A DNA stretch of 64,000 nucleotides, taken from NCBI RefSeq assembly GCF_016908315.1, contig NZ_JAFBDQ010000008.1:1-64000 (forward strand), read 5' to 3'. Of this stretch, positions 35,995-45,232 are shown piece by piece. The notes beneath the pieces are model-generated. The model saw nothing but the letters and a program-made list of their open reading frames with translations, searched no databases and was not told where the DNA came from. Position numbers and translations under genes: made by a program. How positions within the stretch are numbered: position 1 is the stretch's first letter; the number at the start of each line of letters is the position of its first letter. Origin of the DNA: Halanaerobacter jeridensis. GTDB taxonomy: Bacteria > Bacillota > Halanaerobiia > Halobacteroidales > Halobacteroidaceae.

Positions 35995-37317
35995 TTAAAA
36001 TCGATATCTATAACTAAAGATAAATTTAGGAGTAATTTCATCACTGCCAAAATAGTGGTTTAAACTTAATTTCCCTTCCACTGTCTGTTGTGACGAGAGG
36101 TCATAATCTAAACCCTGAGTGACATTAAGCCAATAATCATCATAGAGATAAGATAGATTAACTATAGAATGAGATTCCCACTTTTCAGTTAATTGAGCGC
36201 TGTATTCAGCCTCTGCTTCAGCATCATGCTGCCACTCTCCATTATTTTCATCAAGACGATAATTAAAATAATAACTATATTGTGGTTGCTCATAATCTAA
36301 CTCTAAATAGACTTGCTGCTCTTCTTGCTGCTCATAGTTCAAATCAACCGTTAGGTCTTTAAGCTCTCCATTCAAACTTAATTTAATAAGATTAGAACCA
36401 TAATTATTAACTTGATAATCGACTCCTAGTTGATACACATTATAACTAGGAGAAAAATAACTAACAGTATTGTTAATACTCCAATTGCGGCTAGTAAATG
36501 ATTGACTGTCATCTAAATTATCTCTACTATAATCCAGACCTGTTTCTAAAATATAACGACTGCTTAATTTTTTATAGGCCTGTAGTGAAAAATCATATTC
36601 TCCACTAGCAAAAATATCTTGCTCAATCTCCTGCCACTCCGGAGCATAATAATTAGCTGTTCCTCTCAAGCTAATCCCACGGTACCAAGAAGATAAATCT
36701 AAGCTAACTGCTGAACCAACTTCTTCTTCCGTAGCAGCTAAAGCAGTATCTACTACCAAATCAAGATTTTTAATCTTATAACCATCTTGATAAGAAAAAT
36801 AGTGCCGGTCTTGAACTATATCCTCTTCATAATGATAACTATATTTCCTTCTGACCCCATCATAGCTAAATCCTATCCGCTCTAAGCCATTACTTTGACC
36901 GCCAAAATTAAGGTCTTCGTTGGCATTTTCACCATACCACAAATTATAGTTATCCTGTTTAAAAGATACCCCCAACAAAGAATCAGCTGACAGAAAAGTA
37001 GATACACTGTCAGCTTCAGTTTCTCCTAATTCTAGCTTAGTATTGTCCTTAGTAAAACGTAAAAAATAATCATTAAACTCCCAATCTTGGGCATAACTCT
37101 TCCCTGATAAAAAACGATAATCTTTATTTATTTCTAGCTCTGTTTGAAAATCATAACCGTGAAATTGACCTTGTTCTTCTAAAAAAAGTTGATTGCTAAT
37201 TTCACTAATATGCTCTCCAATATTCATCTTTAAATCATAATAACTAGCTCTTGCTAGATTGCTAGTAGTGATTATGAACATTAAGCTTAATATAATAATT
37301 GCTAACTTTCTTTTCAT
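35995..37317 (-). CDS. Predicted outer-membrane beta-barrel protein
   Basis: A 440-residue exported protein I cannot place in a family. A signal peptide (1-24, ending ARA) precedes an almost purely beta pattern with alternating aromatic and polar residues (for example YNLWYGENANEDLNFGG, YFSYQDGYKIKNLDLVVD). The C-terminal strand FIFSYRYRF ends in Phe, the BAM recognition signature of outer-membrane barrels. It is transcribed with the lipoprotein 20 bases upstream and the 1011-residue surface protein, and followed by lptD. A role as an export or anchoring pore for those surface proteins is inference. Confidence 0.75.
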   Translation of the reverse strand: MKRKLAIIILSLMFIITTSNLARASYYDLKMNIGEHISEISNQLFLEEQGQFHGYDFQTELEINKDYRFLSGKSYAQDWEFNDYFLRFTKDNTKLELGETEADSVSTFLSADSLLGVSFKQDNYNLWYGENANEDLNFGGQSNGLERIGFSYDGVRRKYSYHYEEDIVQDRHYFSYQDGYKIKNLDLVVDTALAATEEEVGSAVSLDLSSWYRGISLRGTANYYAPEWQEIEQDIFASGEYDFSLQAYKKLSSRYILETGLDYSRDNLDDSQSFTSRNWSINNTVSYFSPSYNVYQLGVDYQVNNYGSNLIKLSLNGELKDLTVDLNYEQQEEQQVYLELDYEQPQYSYYFNYRLDENNGEWQHDAEAEAEYSAQLTEKWESHSIVNLSYLYDDYWLNVTQGLDYDLSSQQTVEGKLSLNHYFGSDEITPKFIFSYRYRF

Positions 37318-37337
37318 GCTTTAACTCCTTAATTGAT

Positions 37338-37970
37338 TTAATTAAGTTCTATACTTCCTATCTCTTGAAAATCAATCACCATTTTATCAATCTTCCATCC
37401 TCGGTTTTCATTAACTAAATCAAAAGTAATGACTCCATTATCTGTTACACCATCTGGTACACCCTCAGGAGTAGATATCTTTTCTCCATTAATACTTTCA
37501 AACACCTGAAATTGTACTCGATAGTGAGCTGTATACTCTTGAATATCATCATCTACAAAGATAGTCTTATAATCAAAAGTTAATTTATAACTAGTGTAAT
37601 CAAATTTATCATTACTCAATTGTGCCTCAAAAGCTTCAAATAAAGCTTCCTTATTGTATAGTTCTTCTTTTAATTGACTCATCGGCTTTTTAGTCGTTCT
37701 CGCCCCACTAATGGATATAATTTCTAAAGGATTATTAGATGGATTTTGACTAAATAAATCAATTAATTCTTGGGCACTATATTGATTCTCAGCTGTTGAA
37801 TCATAAGTGTTATATTTAAAAAAGTCATTTGTAATCTCTTGCGCTTTTTCTTTGACATCAGATTTTTCCTCTGAGCCCATCATTGTTTTAGAATCATCTT
37901 GGACTAAACATCCTGATAGCATCAGAGTCACTATTAATAAAGTAACTATTATAATTGACCTCCGCTTCAA
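37338..37970 (-). CDS. Lipoprotein of unknown function
   Basis: A 210-residue lipoprotein. The signal peptide MKRRSIIIVTLLIVTLMLSG precedes lipidated Cys21 (LSGC). A linker rich in Ser, Lys and Glu follows, then a mixed alpha/beta domain resembling NTF2-like folds (YTSYKLTFDYKTIFVDDD, YTAHYRVQFQVFES, NENRGWKIDKMVIDF); the fold call is tentative. It lies 13 bases after the stop of the large surface protein and 20 before the barrel start, so the three are one transcription unit. Confidence 0.75.
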   Translation of the reverse strand: MKRRSIIIVTLLIVTLMLSGCLVQDDSKTMMGSEEKSDVKEKAQEITNDFFKYNTYDSTAENQYSAQELIDLFSQNPSNNPLEIISISGARTTKKPMSQLKEELYNKEALFEAFEAQLSNDKFDYTSYKLTFDYKTIFVDDDIQEYTAHYRVQFQVFESINGEKISTPEGVPDGVTDNGVITFDLVNENRGWKIDKMVIDFQEIGSIELN

Positions 37971-37983
37971 CTTAATTACCTCC

Positions 37984-40900
37984 TTAGTTACTAGATTGCT
38001 CTTCTAATTTTTTAGCTTTCTCTAATAAGAACTTGCCTAATCTTCCAAAACCAAATCCTTCTCGTGGTAAGTCAGCTGTAAATGTGACACTATTTCCTGT
38101 AGTATTACCTCGTTGATCATCAACTGTGACAGAAATTTCATTTCTCCCAGCTGGTAAGGGATACATAGAGAATAAAATAAATTTATCCCAGTCATTAAAG
38201 GTAATCACTTCAAAGTCCTGCACTCCCGCTGCTTTAGATTTACCGTCAATTACTAATTTACCATTAACCTCAACTTGCAAAGAGCTCTTATCTAAGGCCT
38301 GATCTTGCGGTAAAGTAATTTCAATAGCTGATGCTTCTTTGACACTCAAACGATCACCATCACTAATATTAAAGGTAATACCTTTAGCTACATTTTGCGT
38401 TTCAAATATATTCTCAAATACCTCTTCATATGGGTCATCGCCTTCGTCTTTAGGATTCCCCCATTTATCTTCAACATCAATTTTAATACTATGCACTCCA
38501 TCGCTTAACGGTGTATTAGGAGTAAATTGAATCGTATTGACTACTTCTCCCTCGACCGTCTCAGTCTGTTGTTTAACTACTCCTGCTAAAATATCATCTA
38601 TTTCTATATCTAAATTTCCTAAAGGTGAACGATCACTAATTTTAATCTGAAATGTTGGGGTAGCAGTGTATAAAATACCAAAACTACCATCATCATTAGG
38701 ATCTTCTGCTTCTCCAGTCTCAGGATTCACATACTTAATTCCACCAATATCAGGAGGCGTACCATCAACTTCAAATCTAAAGGCCCGCACTTCAGTTCGA
38801 TTCTCATTCAAACGTAAACTCTGTTCATTTAAACTTTCTTTAATTGCATTTTCAACTTCGCTTTCTATATCAGTACCTAAAGTAGTATTAATATCTTCAA
38901 TAGCAGTTATTACTTCCTGTTGTAATTTAATATCATCTGCTACCATAATCACTTCATACATCCCATCTTCTAAAGCTACTCCAATATCATTAAAGGTTCT
39001 ATTAATAAACTGCGTCTTTTTGTCCATTTCTGTTTCAGAAACATAAGTCCAAGTTTCACCAGTTTGATCACGCCGTCTAATTTGATAACGCAATTCTTCC
39101 GCGTTATGAGTATCAAATTGTAAGCGCCCTCCACTAGTACTGATGATATTACCAGTCTCTTGACCATTATTATCACGCAGTGTAATATTATTAATGATTG
39201 GAGAATCTTGATTAACCTTAAGCATAAATGTAAAACCAGTCACACCATCATCATTAGCTATTTGGTCATTAACATTACCTGCTCTATCTTTAACAGTTAG
39301 ACGCACTACATACTTTCCTTCTTGTAGATTCCCATAAGGAAATAAAGTTGCTTCATTGAGGCTTTCATTATAATCAATCACACGCAACTTTTGATCCACC
39401 TCTTGGTTGAAATTGCGGTCAAAATCTTCAGCATAATCCTGCACAATCAAATTGAGTGGTCTACTGTCATCTACTTTAATTGCTCGTGCATTAATATCAC
39501 TTGAATCTATCCCTGATAGAACTTCATTAAACCCAACTGTTATTTCAGGTTCAGCACTATCTGCACTATTATTATCTACTAAAGAAATCTGCTCATCCAA
39601 ATTCTTTCCTTCTAATTCATCAGTTGCTATTCCTGGTTCTATACTTGTTACTTCTGGTTTAGATTGATCTATAGCAAAATAATAACTTTTATCAGTATAA
39701 TTAATTGCACCTAAAGCATAAGCTTTCATTCTCACAGCAATTATCTGCAATTCATTCCCCTGCTCTAAGCTATTAACTTGATTAATAAATGGTGCTGGAT
39801 CCATCTCCCAGTTATTGTTGTCACCATAATCATCTGTCTTCCAGTCACCACTTAAATTGCCGTTAACTACATCATCAATATCGCTACTACCATTAACGGT
39901 CTCCCAGGTAAATGAAGACAAACTAACATCTCGCCCTAAGAAACCAGGGTCTGTTGAAGTTACTGAATTAACTATCTGCTGATTCGATAGATCAGAGTTA
40001 GCTCTAATATCTACATTCAAGTCATCTTTCTCACTTAAATAGTAAACTTTATCATCTTCCAAAACCCCATATTGTGGATGACCTTTCAAACTAACATCCA
40101 TCTTCGGTCGGGCATAAGCTCCCTTAATAGTAAATTCGGCTAATACCGTTCCGTTATTAGGATCACCTAATCTAATTTCAAAGGTTTTCCCCAATTCCAG
40201 ATTAGATAATAATCCTGTATTACTCAAGATTATCCTCCGGTTAGCAGTCTCATAATTCACACCATCTTTATTATTCCCAGCATTAACTCCACCAGGAACT
40301 ATCGATTCCCCCGTCTCTTTATTAACTATATACACATAAGAAGCATCAGTACTAAATTGAAAATCAATTGTTACATCTTCTCTGACACCTTCTTCAGATA
40401 TCGCCTGTGGTCTAAAATCATATTCTCTAACACCAGTATTAAATACAATGTAACTCGGGCCAATTTCAAAATCACTGACCGTTCCTTTGCTGAAATTAGC
40501 AGTAATCGCTCTATCACTTGTCATATCTATTGTGACTGGATTTTGATTCTGCTTAGAAGTTGAAATATCACCACTCCAGCCCGAAAATTCAAAACCATCA
40601 TCAGGATTGGCTTCTATTTCAACTTGCGGATAATTGTCAGTATCAACAGAGATACTACCACTACCTTCACCAGCAGTAGACCTCGTTAAATCATATTCAG
40701 AATATACTGCTACTAAAACTTTATCATTTGACTCCATATTAAATGTATAGGGATTATCAGTTTCTACTTGCTCCCCATCATTATTTTCCCAATGAGAAAA
40801 TTCATAACCAGGATCCGGAAGAACTTCTATTGTCACTGATTCTCCATTCGTATACTCATAATTACCATCATTATTATCAGGAGTTACAGAAATATCTCCC

Positions 40901-41019
40901 GAACCATTTAATTCATTAATAGTTAAAGTAGCTGCAAAACTCAACGTAGTTGAAAAGACTACTATACTTAATACCACTATCAAAATGGCTGAAAATTTAT
41001 GCCAACTTAATTTCATCAA
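37984..41019 (-). CDS. Large surface protein with InlB-type repeats and Ig-like domains
   Basis: A 1011-residue secreted protein. The signal peptide (about 1-29, ending SFA) precedes two divergent InlB B-repeat units: PGYEFSHWENNDGEQVETDN with VLVAVYSE, and DGFEFSGWSGDISTSKQN with AITANFS. Then comes a string of Ig-like or cadherin-like beta domains (YVVRLTVKDRAGNVNDQI, HSIKIDVEDKWGNPKDEG, NEISVTVDDQRGNTTG). A basic helical tail ends it (GRLGKFLLEKAKKLEEQ), with no LPxTG or SLH anchor. The strong site TAAGGAGG precedes the ATG. It heads an operon with a lipoprotein and a beta-barrel. Ligand unknown; adhesion or S-layer contact is inference. Confidence 0.82.
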   Translation of the reverse strand: MMKLSWHKFSAILIVVLSIVVFSTTLSFAATLTINELNGSGDISVTPDNNDGNYEYTNGESVTIEVLPDPGYEFSHWENNDGEQVETDNPYTFNMESNDKVLVAVYSEYDLTRSTAGEGSGSISVDTDNYPQVEIEANPDDGFEFSGWSGDISTSKQNQNPVTIDMTSDRAITANFSKGTVSDFEIGPSYIVFNTGVREYDFRPQAISEEGVREDVTIDFQFSTDASYVYIVNKETGESIVPGGVNAGNNKDGVNYETANRRIILSNTGLLSNLELGKTFEIRLGDPNNGTVLAEFTIKGAYARPKMDVSLKGHPQYGVLEDDKVYYLSEKDDLNVDIRANSDLSNQQIVNSVTSTDPGFLGRDVSLSSFTWETVNGSSDIDDVVNGNLSGDWKTDDYGDNNNWEMDPAPFINQVNSLEQGNELQIIAVRMKAYALGAINYTDKSYYFAIDQSKPEVTSIEPGIATDELEGKNLDEQISLVDNNSADSAEPEITVGFNEVLSGIDSSDINARAIKVDDSRPLNLIVQDYAEDFDRNFNQEVDQKLRVIDYNESLNEATLFPYGNLQEGKYVVRLTVKDRAGNVNDQIANDDGVTGFTFMLKVNQDSPIINNITLRDNNGQETGNIISTSGGRLQFDTHNAEELRYQIRRRDQTGETWTYVSETEMDKKTQFINRTFNDIGVALEDGMYEVIMVADDIKLQQEVITAIEDINTTLGTDIESEVENAIKESLNEQSLRLNENRTEVRAFRFEVDGTPPDIGGIKYVNPETGEAEDPNDDGSFGILYTATPTFQIKISDRSPLGNLDIEIDDILAGVVKQQTETVEGEVVNTIQFTPNTPLSDGVHSIKIDVEDKWGNPKDEGDDPYEEVFENIFETQNVAKGITFNISDGDRLSVKEASAIEITLPQDQALDKSSLQVEVNGKLVIDGKSKAAGVQDFEVITFNDWDKFILFSMYPLPAGRNEISVTVDDQRGNTTGNSVTFTADLPREGFGFGRLGKFLLEKAKKLEEQSSN

Positions 41020-41139
41020 ATTTTCCTCCTTATTAAAAGATACTTTAATCTATCCCTTATTTATATCTTTCGTCATTAAATCGTATTTTTCCTGTTTCAA
41101 TTTCGAGATAATTTATTAACAAATCAATTTTTTAACAAA

Positions 41140-41168
41140 AAATGAAAATAGCCGCGCTAAAGCGCGGC
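41140..41168 (-). terminator. Terminator after the small secreted protein
   Basis: Minus strand GCCGCGC, TTTA loop, GCGCGGC, then TATTTTCATTTTTT. It starts 8 bases after the stop at 41176. Confidence 0.88.
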
Positions 41169-41175
41169 CATAAAA

Positions 41176-41457
41176 TCAATCTAGATTATAATATATTTTA
41201 AATCTCTCCTGCGGTAGCAATTCAAAATTGGAAATCTTAATCTCTTCTAATTCCACCTTAGACTCTGCCTTAGCTTGAACTAACTCTTTCATAATCATAA
41301 TTAAGTCTTCAAACTTCTTTTGCGCTGACAGTTCCACTAGTTCATCTTCAGCTACCAACAGTACTTGATCTTCTACTTCTATTTCCTTAGCTTCAACTAT
41401 AGCAATACTTGAGATTAAAAAACTTAATACTAACAGTAATGATAATATTCTTTTCAT
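41176..41457 (-). CDS. Small secreted protein of unknown function
   Basis: A 93-residue protein with a clear signal peptide (1-23, ending VEA) and a short acidic mature part (EIEVEDQVLLVAEDELVEL) with predicted helix and a final strand (LLPQERFKIYYNLD). AAAGGGGG precedes the ATG. It is flanked by terminators on both sides (41140-41168 and 41474-41508), although I see no clear promoter of its own in the 100-base gap. Its position right behind the SLH porin suggests a periplasmic role. No family recognised. Confidence 0.6.
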   Translation of the reverse strand: MKRILSLLLVLSFLISSIAIVEAKEIEVEDQVLLVAEDELVELSAQKKFEDLIMIMKELVQAKAESKVELEEIKISNFELLPQERFKIYYNLD

Positions 41458-41473
41458 TAGGGTAGCCCCCTTT

Positions 41474-41508
41474 AAAAAAAGTAGGCAGGGAGTCCCTGCC
41501 TACTTTTT
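41474..41508 (-). terminator. Terminator after the SLH porin
   Basis: Minus strand AAAAAGTAGGCAGGGA, one base, TCCCTGCCTACTTTTT followed by more Ts. Located 54 bases after the stop at 41562. Confidence 0.92.
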
Positions 41509-41561
41509 ATTCTTTTATCTCACTTCTCATGATTTACGCCTGAAACATTAACAGCGGCTAA

Positions 41562-43250
41562 TTAAAACTTGAATCCCATATTACCCATAATACCTTGTCG
41601 GTCAAAACTATCTCCAGCATTTACAGCACTAAAGTCCATCTTTTGATAACTAATACTAGCAGTTGAATTGTCGCTTACTTTGTACTCAAGACCAGCACTA
41701 GTAGTCTTTTTCTCTCCGGCAAGGTCAACATAGTCTTCTTTGTCTGCCCAGCCATAACCACCAGTAAAGGCCAATTTATCATTAACTCTATAACGAGCAT
41801 CTAGTTTAGCTTCTTTATTAGTACTTCTATTTTCATTAGCATCATAAACAGCAGCAATTTTAGCTTGCGGCATTAATTCTAAATTATTGATCTTAAATTC
41901 TGGCGCATAAGCTACACTAACTACTTTATCTGCTTCACTATCTGCAGTATCATAATCATAAATTGCAGCAGCAGTGAAATCTCCTAATTCTTTATTAGCT
42001 TCGATATATCTTAGTTCATCTTCTGATTCAAACTCATATTCGTACTCTCCAAAGACAGTCGCACCTAACACTTGATACGGATTATCTTCTGTTACTTCTG
42101 CTTTAACAGTTATTTCATCACTATCATTAACACCAACATAATCACCTTCAGGCTGAATTGCTACAAATTCATCTTGTATTTCATATTCAGCACCTACTTT
42201 AACCTTATCAATTGCCTTTTCTGCTCCTACAATTAATAACTTACCATCATTGTCTCCACTATTCACAGCAACCTCACCAGTTAAATCAACACCTGCTAAT
42301 TGATAAGCGGCATCTAATCCCACAATAATTTCTTCTGCGCCTGTATCTTTATGGTCAGCTACACCTAAATAAGCATTAATCGGTAAGGCAAAAATATTAT
42401 CTTGTTTAGCAGCAATATTTCTCACTTCCTGATTCGTATTATCTAAATATTGTCCCAAACCAATCGTAGAATTACCAGATTCCAAAATTACCCCAGCAAT
42501 ATTTTCATCATCAGCATTATCTTCATTATCATAGAATAAATAGTCCTTCCATCCTAGAACCTGATCTTCTCCCAGGCTAGCTTTGAAATCATCAGTTTCA
42601 ATTTGAGCCGCAATAGTATCTAACTCTAATTCACTGACAGTTTGATCAGCAGCAGCTTCATTTGTATCACCATAATAATTACCAACAGTGTCCATTTGAA
42701 TATCTGCTCTTAAATTATCTTTATTAATTCCGACATTAAAAGTAGCAGTCTGTTTTAGATAATCTTCTGCTAATACTTTATCATCATCGTCAATGTCATC
42801 ATCGCCATCCCAGTCTTGTTCATACGGATCAATATATGACTCTCCAGCACCTGTCTTTTCAATATCTTTATATTCAATAGCAGTTTCACCTGTAATCTGT
42901 ACAGTCTCTAACTCTTTAACTTTAGCATTAACTTTAGCTAATTCAGCATCAAACTCTTCTGCTAAAGTTTGAATTGCCTGTGCTACTTCATTATTTATCT
43001 TTGTATCATCAGTTTCAATCTTATCCATCACTCGAGAAGTCAAAACAGCAACTTGATAACGGCTTAATTCCTCTTGTCCGTTAAATTCTCCATTTTGATA
43101 TCCTTCAATCAATCCCGCTTGGGCTACCTTCTCTAAAGAATTATAAGCCCAATGATTAGTTGGTACATCATTAAATTGTCCTGCCATTGCTGGTACAGTC
43201 ATTGCCAATATCATTACTACAGTTAATACCATAATTAATTTCTTATTCAT
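41562..43250 (-). CDS. OmpM-type SLH-domain outer-membrane porin
   Basis: A 562-residue outer-membrane tether and porin. It has a signal peptide (1-23, ending AMA), then one SLH domain (about 25-72: FNDVPTNHWAYNSLEKVAQA, LIEGYQNGEFNG, LSRYQVAVL) that should bind the peptidoglycan-linked polymer. A coiled coil (about 80-115) spans the periplasm, and a beta-barrel follows, ending in IMGNMGFKF with the terminal Phe. This is the layout of OmpM in Veillonella and other diderm Firmicutes, where it replaces Pal/OmpA as the main outer-membrane anchor. The DDDIDDDD stretch near 150 and other acidic loops fit a halophile. The start has GGGGG upstream. Its leader is unusually long and structured (43251-43704). 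Confidence 0.9.
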   Translation of the reverse strand: MNKKLIMVLTVVMILAMTVPAMAGQFNDVPTNHWAYNSLEKVAQAGLIEGYQNGEFNGQEELSRYQVAVLTSRVMDKIETDDTKINNEVAQAIQTLAEEFDAELAKVNAKVKELETVQITGETAIEYKDIEKTGAGESYIDPYEQDWDGDDDIDDDDKVLAEDYLKQTATFNVGINKDNLRADIQMDTVGNYYGDTNEAAADQTVSELELDTIAAQIETDDFKASLGEDQVLGWKDYLFYDNEDNADDENIAGVILESGNSTIGLGQYLDNTNQEVRNIAAKQDNIFALPINAYLGVADHKDTGAEEIIVGLDAAYQLAGVDLTGEVAVNSGDNDGKLLIVGAEKAIDKVKVGAEYEIQDEFVAIQPEGDYVGVNDSDEITVKAEVTEDNPYQVLGATVFGEYEYEFESEDELRYIEANKELGDFTAAAIYDYDTADSEADKVVSVAYAPEFKINNLELMPQAKIAAVYDANENRSTNKEAKLDARYRVNDKLAFTGGYGWADKEDYVDLAGEKKTTSAGLEYKVSDNSTASISYQKMDFSAVNAGDSFDRQGIMGNMGFKF

Positions 43251-43409
43251 TAGTAAATCCCCCTAGTTGATTGTTAGTCGATTGAATAGTATAAAATCTA
43301 TTAGACTATCACAGTTTTACATCACTCTAGAGGTAAATCCAGTTGAGTGGCCTTGTTTCCTCAGCTTTCTTTACTATCTAGTGATATTTGCTCTACTGTA
43401 ATAGCTGTT

Positions 43410-43475
43410 AAGTAATTCATCATTTAATGGCGAGTGGGGTCCACCTCCTTTCTTGCCTGTCTCAATGAATTACTT
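43410..43475 (-). promoter_or_regulatory. Two-tier leader hairpin with an embedded extended SD (copy A)
   Basis: Minus strand: the outer stem AAGTAATTCAT pairs exactly with ATGAATTACTT (11 bp). The inner stem GGCAAG pairs with CTCGCC except for one mismatch. The apex is AAAGGAGGTGGACCCCA. AGAAAGGAGGTG complements the usual Firmicute 16S rRNA 3' end over 12 bases, yet no start codon lies at a usable distance. GGAGG can also pair locally with the CCCC. Confidence 0.75.
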
Positions 43476-43492
43476 GAACACGAAATAAAAGC

Positions 43493-43524
43493 AATTGAGA
43501 ATGTAGAATTGACAATTCTCAATT
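43493..43524 (-). repeat. 10-bp inverted repeat in the SLH porin leader
   Basis: AATTGAGAAT, 12 bases, ATTCTCAATT, with GAATT/AATTC pairing possible inside. It resembles the AATTGTCAATT tracts at 59860-60006. Confidence 0.6.
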
Positions 43525-43528
43525 AATG

Positions 43529-43578
43529 TATTTGCGACTTCCTTCCCTTTTCCTTTAAGTAACATATCTCACTCTAGG
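43529..43578 (-). repeat. Leader repeat copy 1
   Basis: Minus strand boxes TTACTTAAAGGAAA, AAGGA and CGCAAATA. The same boxes, at exactly the same spacing, occur at 43632-43681. The bases between boxes differ. Confidence 0.6.
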
Positions 43579-43631
43579 TTAATATTACTAAGGGAAGTAA
43601 TCCCAACTTATTTTTTATTGCTCACTTAATC

Positions 43632-43681
43632 TATTTGCGCTATCCTTTGTATTTCCTTTAAGTAAGATTTAGCATTAGAGG
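43632..43681 (-). repeat. Leader repeat copy 2
   Basis: Same three boxes as 43529-43578. In this copy CTTACTTAA can pair with TTAAGTGAG (one G-U) to close a hairpin with the other boxes in its loop. Confidence 0.6.
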
Positions 43682-43704
43682 GATATCTATATAAGACTTC
43701 AGTT

Positions 43705-43745
43705 GCAAAAAAATAAAAAACCCCAGGCCGACTTGGCCCAGGGTT
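43705..43745 (-). terminator. Terminator after the porin-like gene
   Basis: Minus strand AACCCTGGGCC, 5-base loop, GGCCTGGGGTT, followed by TTTTTATTTTTTT. Located 24 bases after the stop at 43770. Confidence 0.93.
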
Positions 43746-43769
43746 GATTAAATATCTATTAAGATTTAA

Positions 43770-45161
43770 TTAAAATTTAACTGTTAAAGAAGTTTCTAAG
43801 TCAGTAGAATCAGCATCTGCTCCAGTAGCAACACCACTATCTATTAGGTTATTGCTATCAGAAGCTGTTGTACCATCAATATAACCTAGAGAAGTATTCC
43901 AAGTTATATTTTCAGTAATCTGCTGGTCATAGCCAAGCTTGATGTAAGTAAATTCATTATTGGAATCAGCAGACTGATTAGTTAACTCTGCCATCAAAGT
44001 AGCATCGTCCATTGCATACTCAGTTCCTACTTTAATAACAGTTACATCAGTGTCATCATCATAACCATCATTAGCAGTTGTAGCAATAGAAGCATTATTA
44101 GTATATGCTCCATTAACATTTTCTAGAGCAACTTCAATAGTATTCTTATCTTCATCTTCTCCATCTTTAGTAATCATTGTGTAAGCACCAGTAACCGTAT
44201 TAGCATCATCTAATACATAATCAGCACTTACCTCAAAAAGGTCAGTTCCAGGACCTTCAGTATCACCTTGAACCTGTGCAAAGTCTTCACCCATCATTTC
44301 TGTTTTAGCATTTACAGTTAATGCTTCATTCATTGCTGCAGATACGCCAGCACTCATGAATGTATCACTATCATCTTCTCCATCATTGAATACAAGCTTA
44401 CCATTTGCAGTAACATTTTCATTTACATTAGTGTCAATTGCAGCAACAACATTTGTTACATTAACTAACGTACCATTGTCATCAACATCAAAGTCATTAG
44501 CATGAAGAATCTTACCTGTTACAGTTGAATTAGCTAAATCTCTACTAGCTGTTACACCATAAAAATCTGCTGGTCCTGCAGGAGCATCAGAATCATCACT
44601 AAGAACAAAAGCAGATACATCAGAATTCATAGCAACTGTATTTAGAGTCATACCTTGTCTATCTTCATCATCGATGAAGGTATAATCAGCATGGAAACCA
44701 GCAACGTCACCAATCTTAAGTGTAGATACATCATCAGCAATTGTTAAAGTAGCAGTATCCATACTTAAATTCTTTTCAGCATCAGTATTAGGATTAGGAA
44801 TTGGATCTCCATAATCACCTGCAGTTGCAGCAAAGTTATTTGTGATTGTATCAAGAGCTAAATCAAAGTTAATATTTTCATTAACCATTGCTGCCACATT
44901 AAAGCTCATTTCTTGATAAAATGCTTTTTCAGCTGGGAATAAATCGGGATCATCTTGATAATTTTCATCTAAAGCATCATCATCAGCCCACAATTCAGCA
45001 GCAGCTTGTGAATTATCACTATAATTACCTACTTGAAATACTGATTTAACTTCACCAGTCACCTTAACTTTATCTTCCATATGATTATCAGCAAACACAG
45101 GTACAGCCATCGTCACGATTAACAAAGCAGTAAGTACACTAACTATTTTCTTATTATTCAT
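43770..45161 (-). CDS. Porin-like outer-membrane beta-barrel without SLH domain
   Basis: A 463-residue exported protein with a signal peptide (1-24, MNNKKIVSVLTALLIVT and on to VFA). The mature part is strongly acidic and made of alternating strands: FYQEMSFNVAAMVNENINFD, TLTIADDVSTLKIGDV, EFTYIKLGYDQQITENITWN. The last strand, LETSLTVKF, ends in Phe, so it should be folded by BAM. I see no SLH domain or coiled coil, so unlike the neighbouring OmpM-type protein it is not tethered. AAGGGGG precedes the ATG at 45161; the in-frame ATG at 45197 would put 12 residues before a normal signal peptide. It has its own strong promoter and a leader of about 250 bases. Confidence 0.8.
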   Translation of the reverse strand: MNNKKIVSVLTALLIVTMAVPVFADNHMEDKVKVTGEVKSVFQVGNYSDNSQAAAELWADDDALDENYQDDPDLFPAEKAFYQEMSFNVAAMVNENINFDLALDTITNNFAATAGDYGDPIPNPNTDAEKNLSMDTATLTIADDVSTLKIGDVAGFHADYTFIDDEDRQGMTLNTVAMNSDVSAFVLSDDSDAPAGPADFYGVTASRDLANSTVTGKILHANDFDVDDNGTLVNVTNVVAAIDTNVNENVTANGKLVFNDGEDDSDTFMSAGVSAAMNEALTVNAKTEMMGEDFAQVQGDTEGPGTDLFEVSADYVLDDANTVTGAYTMITKDGEDEDKNTIEVALENVNGAYTNNASIATTANDGYDDDTDVTVIKVGTEYAMDDATLMAELTNQSADSNNEFTYIKLGYDQQITENITWNTSLGYIDGTTASDSNNLIDSGVATGADADSTDLETSLTVKF

Positions 45162-45232
45162 CTTATTTTTCCCCCTTGGTTTCTTTATGAAAATCATTTT
45201 TTTAATTGTATAAAACTTAACATATTGAAAAA

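Larger units (their letters stand above)
43251..43704 (-). promoter_or_regulatory. Long structured leader region of the SLH porin gene
   Basis: About 454 bases between the upstream terminator and the SLH porin start, with no open gene. In transcription order it holds two spaced repeats (43681-43632 and 43578-43529), a 10-bp hairpin (43524-43493), a two-tier SD-containing hairpin (43475-43410) and about 160 bases to the ATG. No confident promoter could be fixed, so how much of this is transcribed is not certain. Confidence 0.55.

Noticed and set aside
38666-39046. Plus-strand open frame of 126 codons
   Set aside because: It lies wholly opposite the 1011-residue surface protein, is rich in Ser and Leu as antisense of acidic codons, and has no ribosome-binding site.
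43529-43681. Tandem c-di-GMP-I (GEMM) riboswitches before the SLH porin
   Set aside because: Only AAAGG and CGCAAA-like pieces match. The GGxCU element and the second helix with its tetraloop receptor are absent in both copies.
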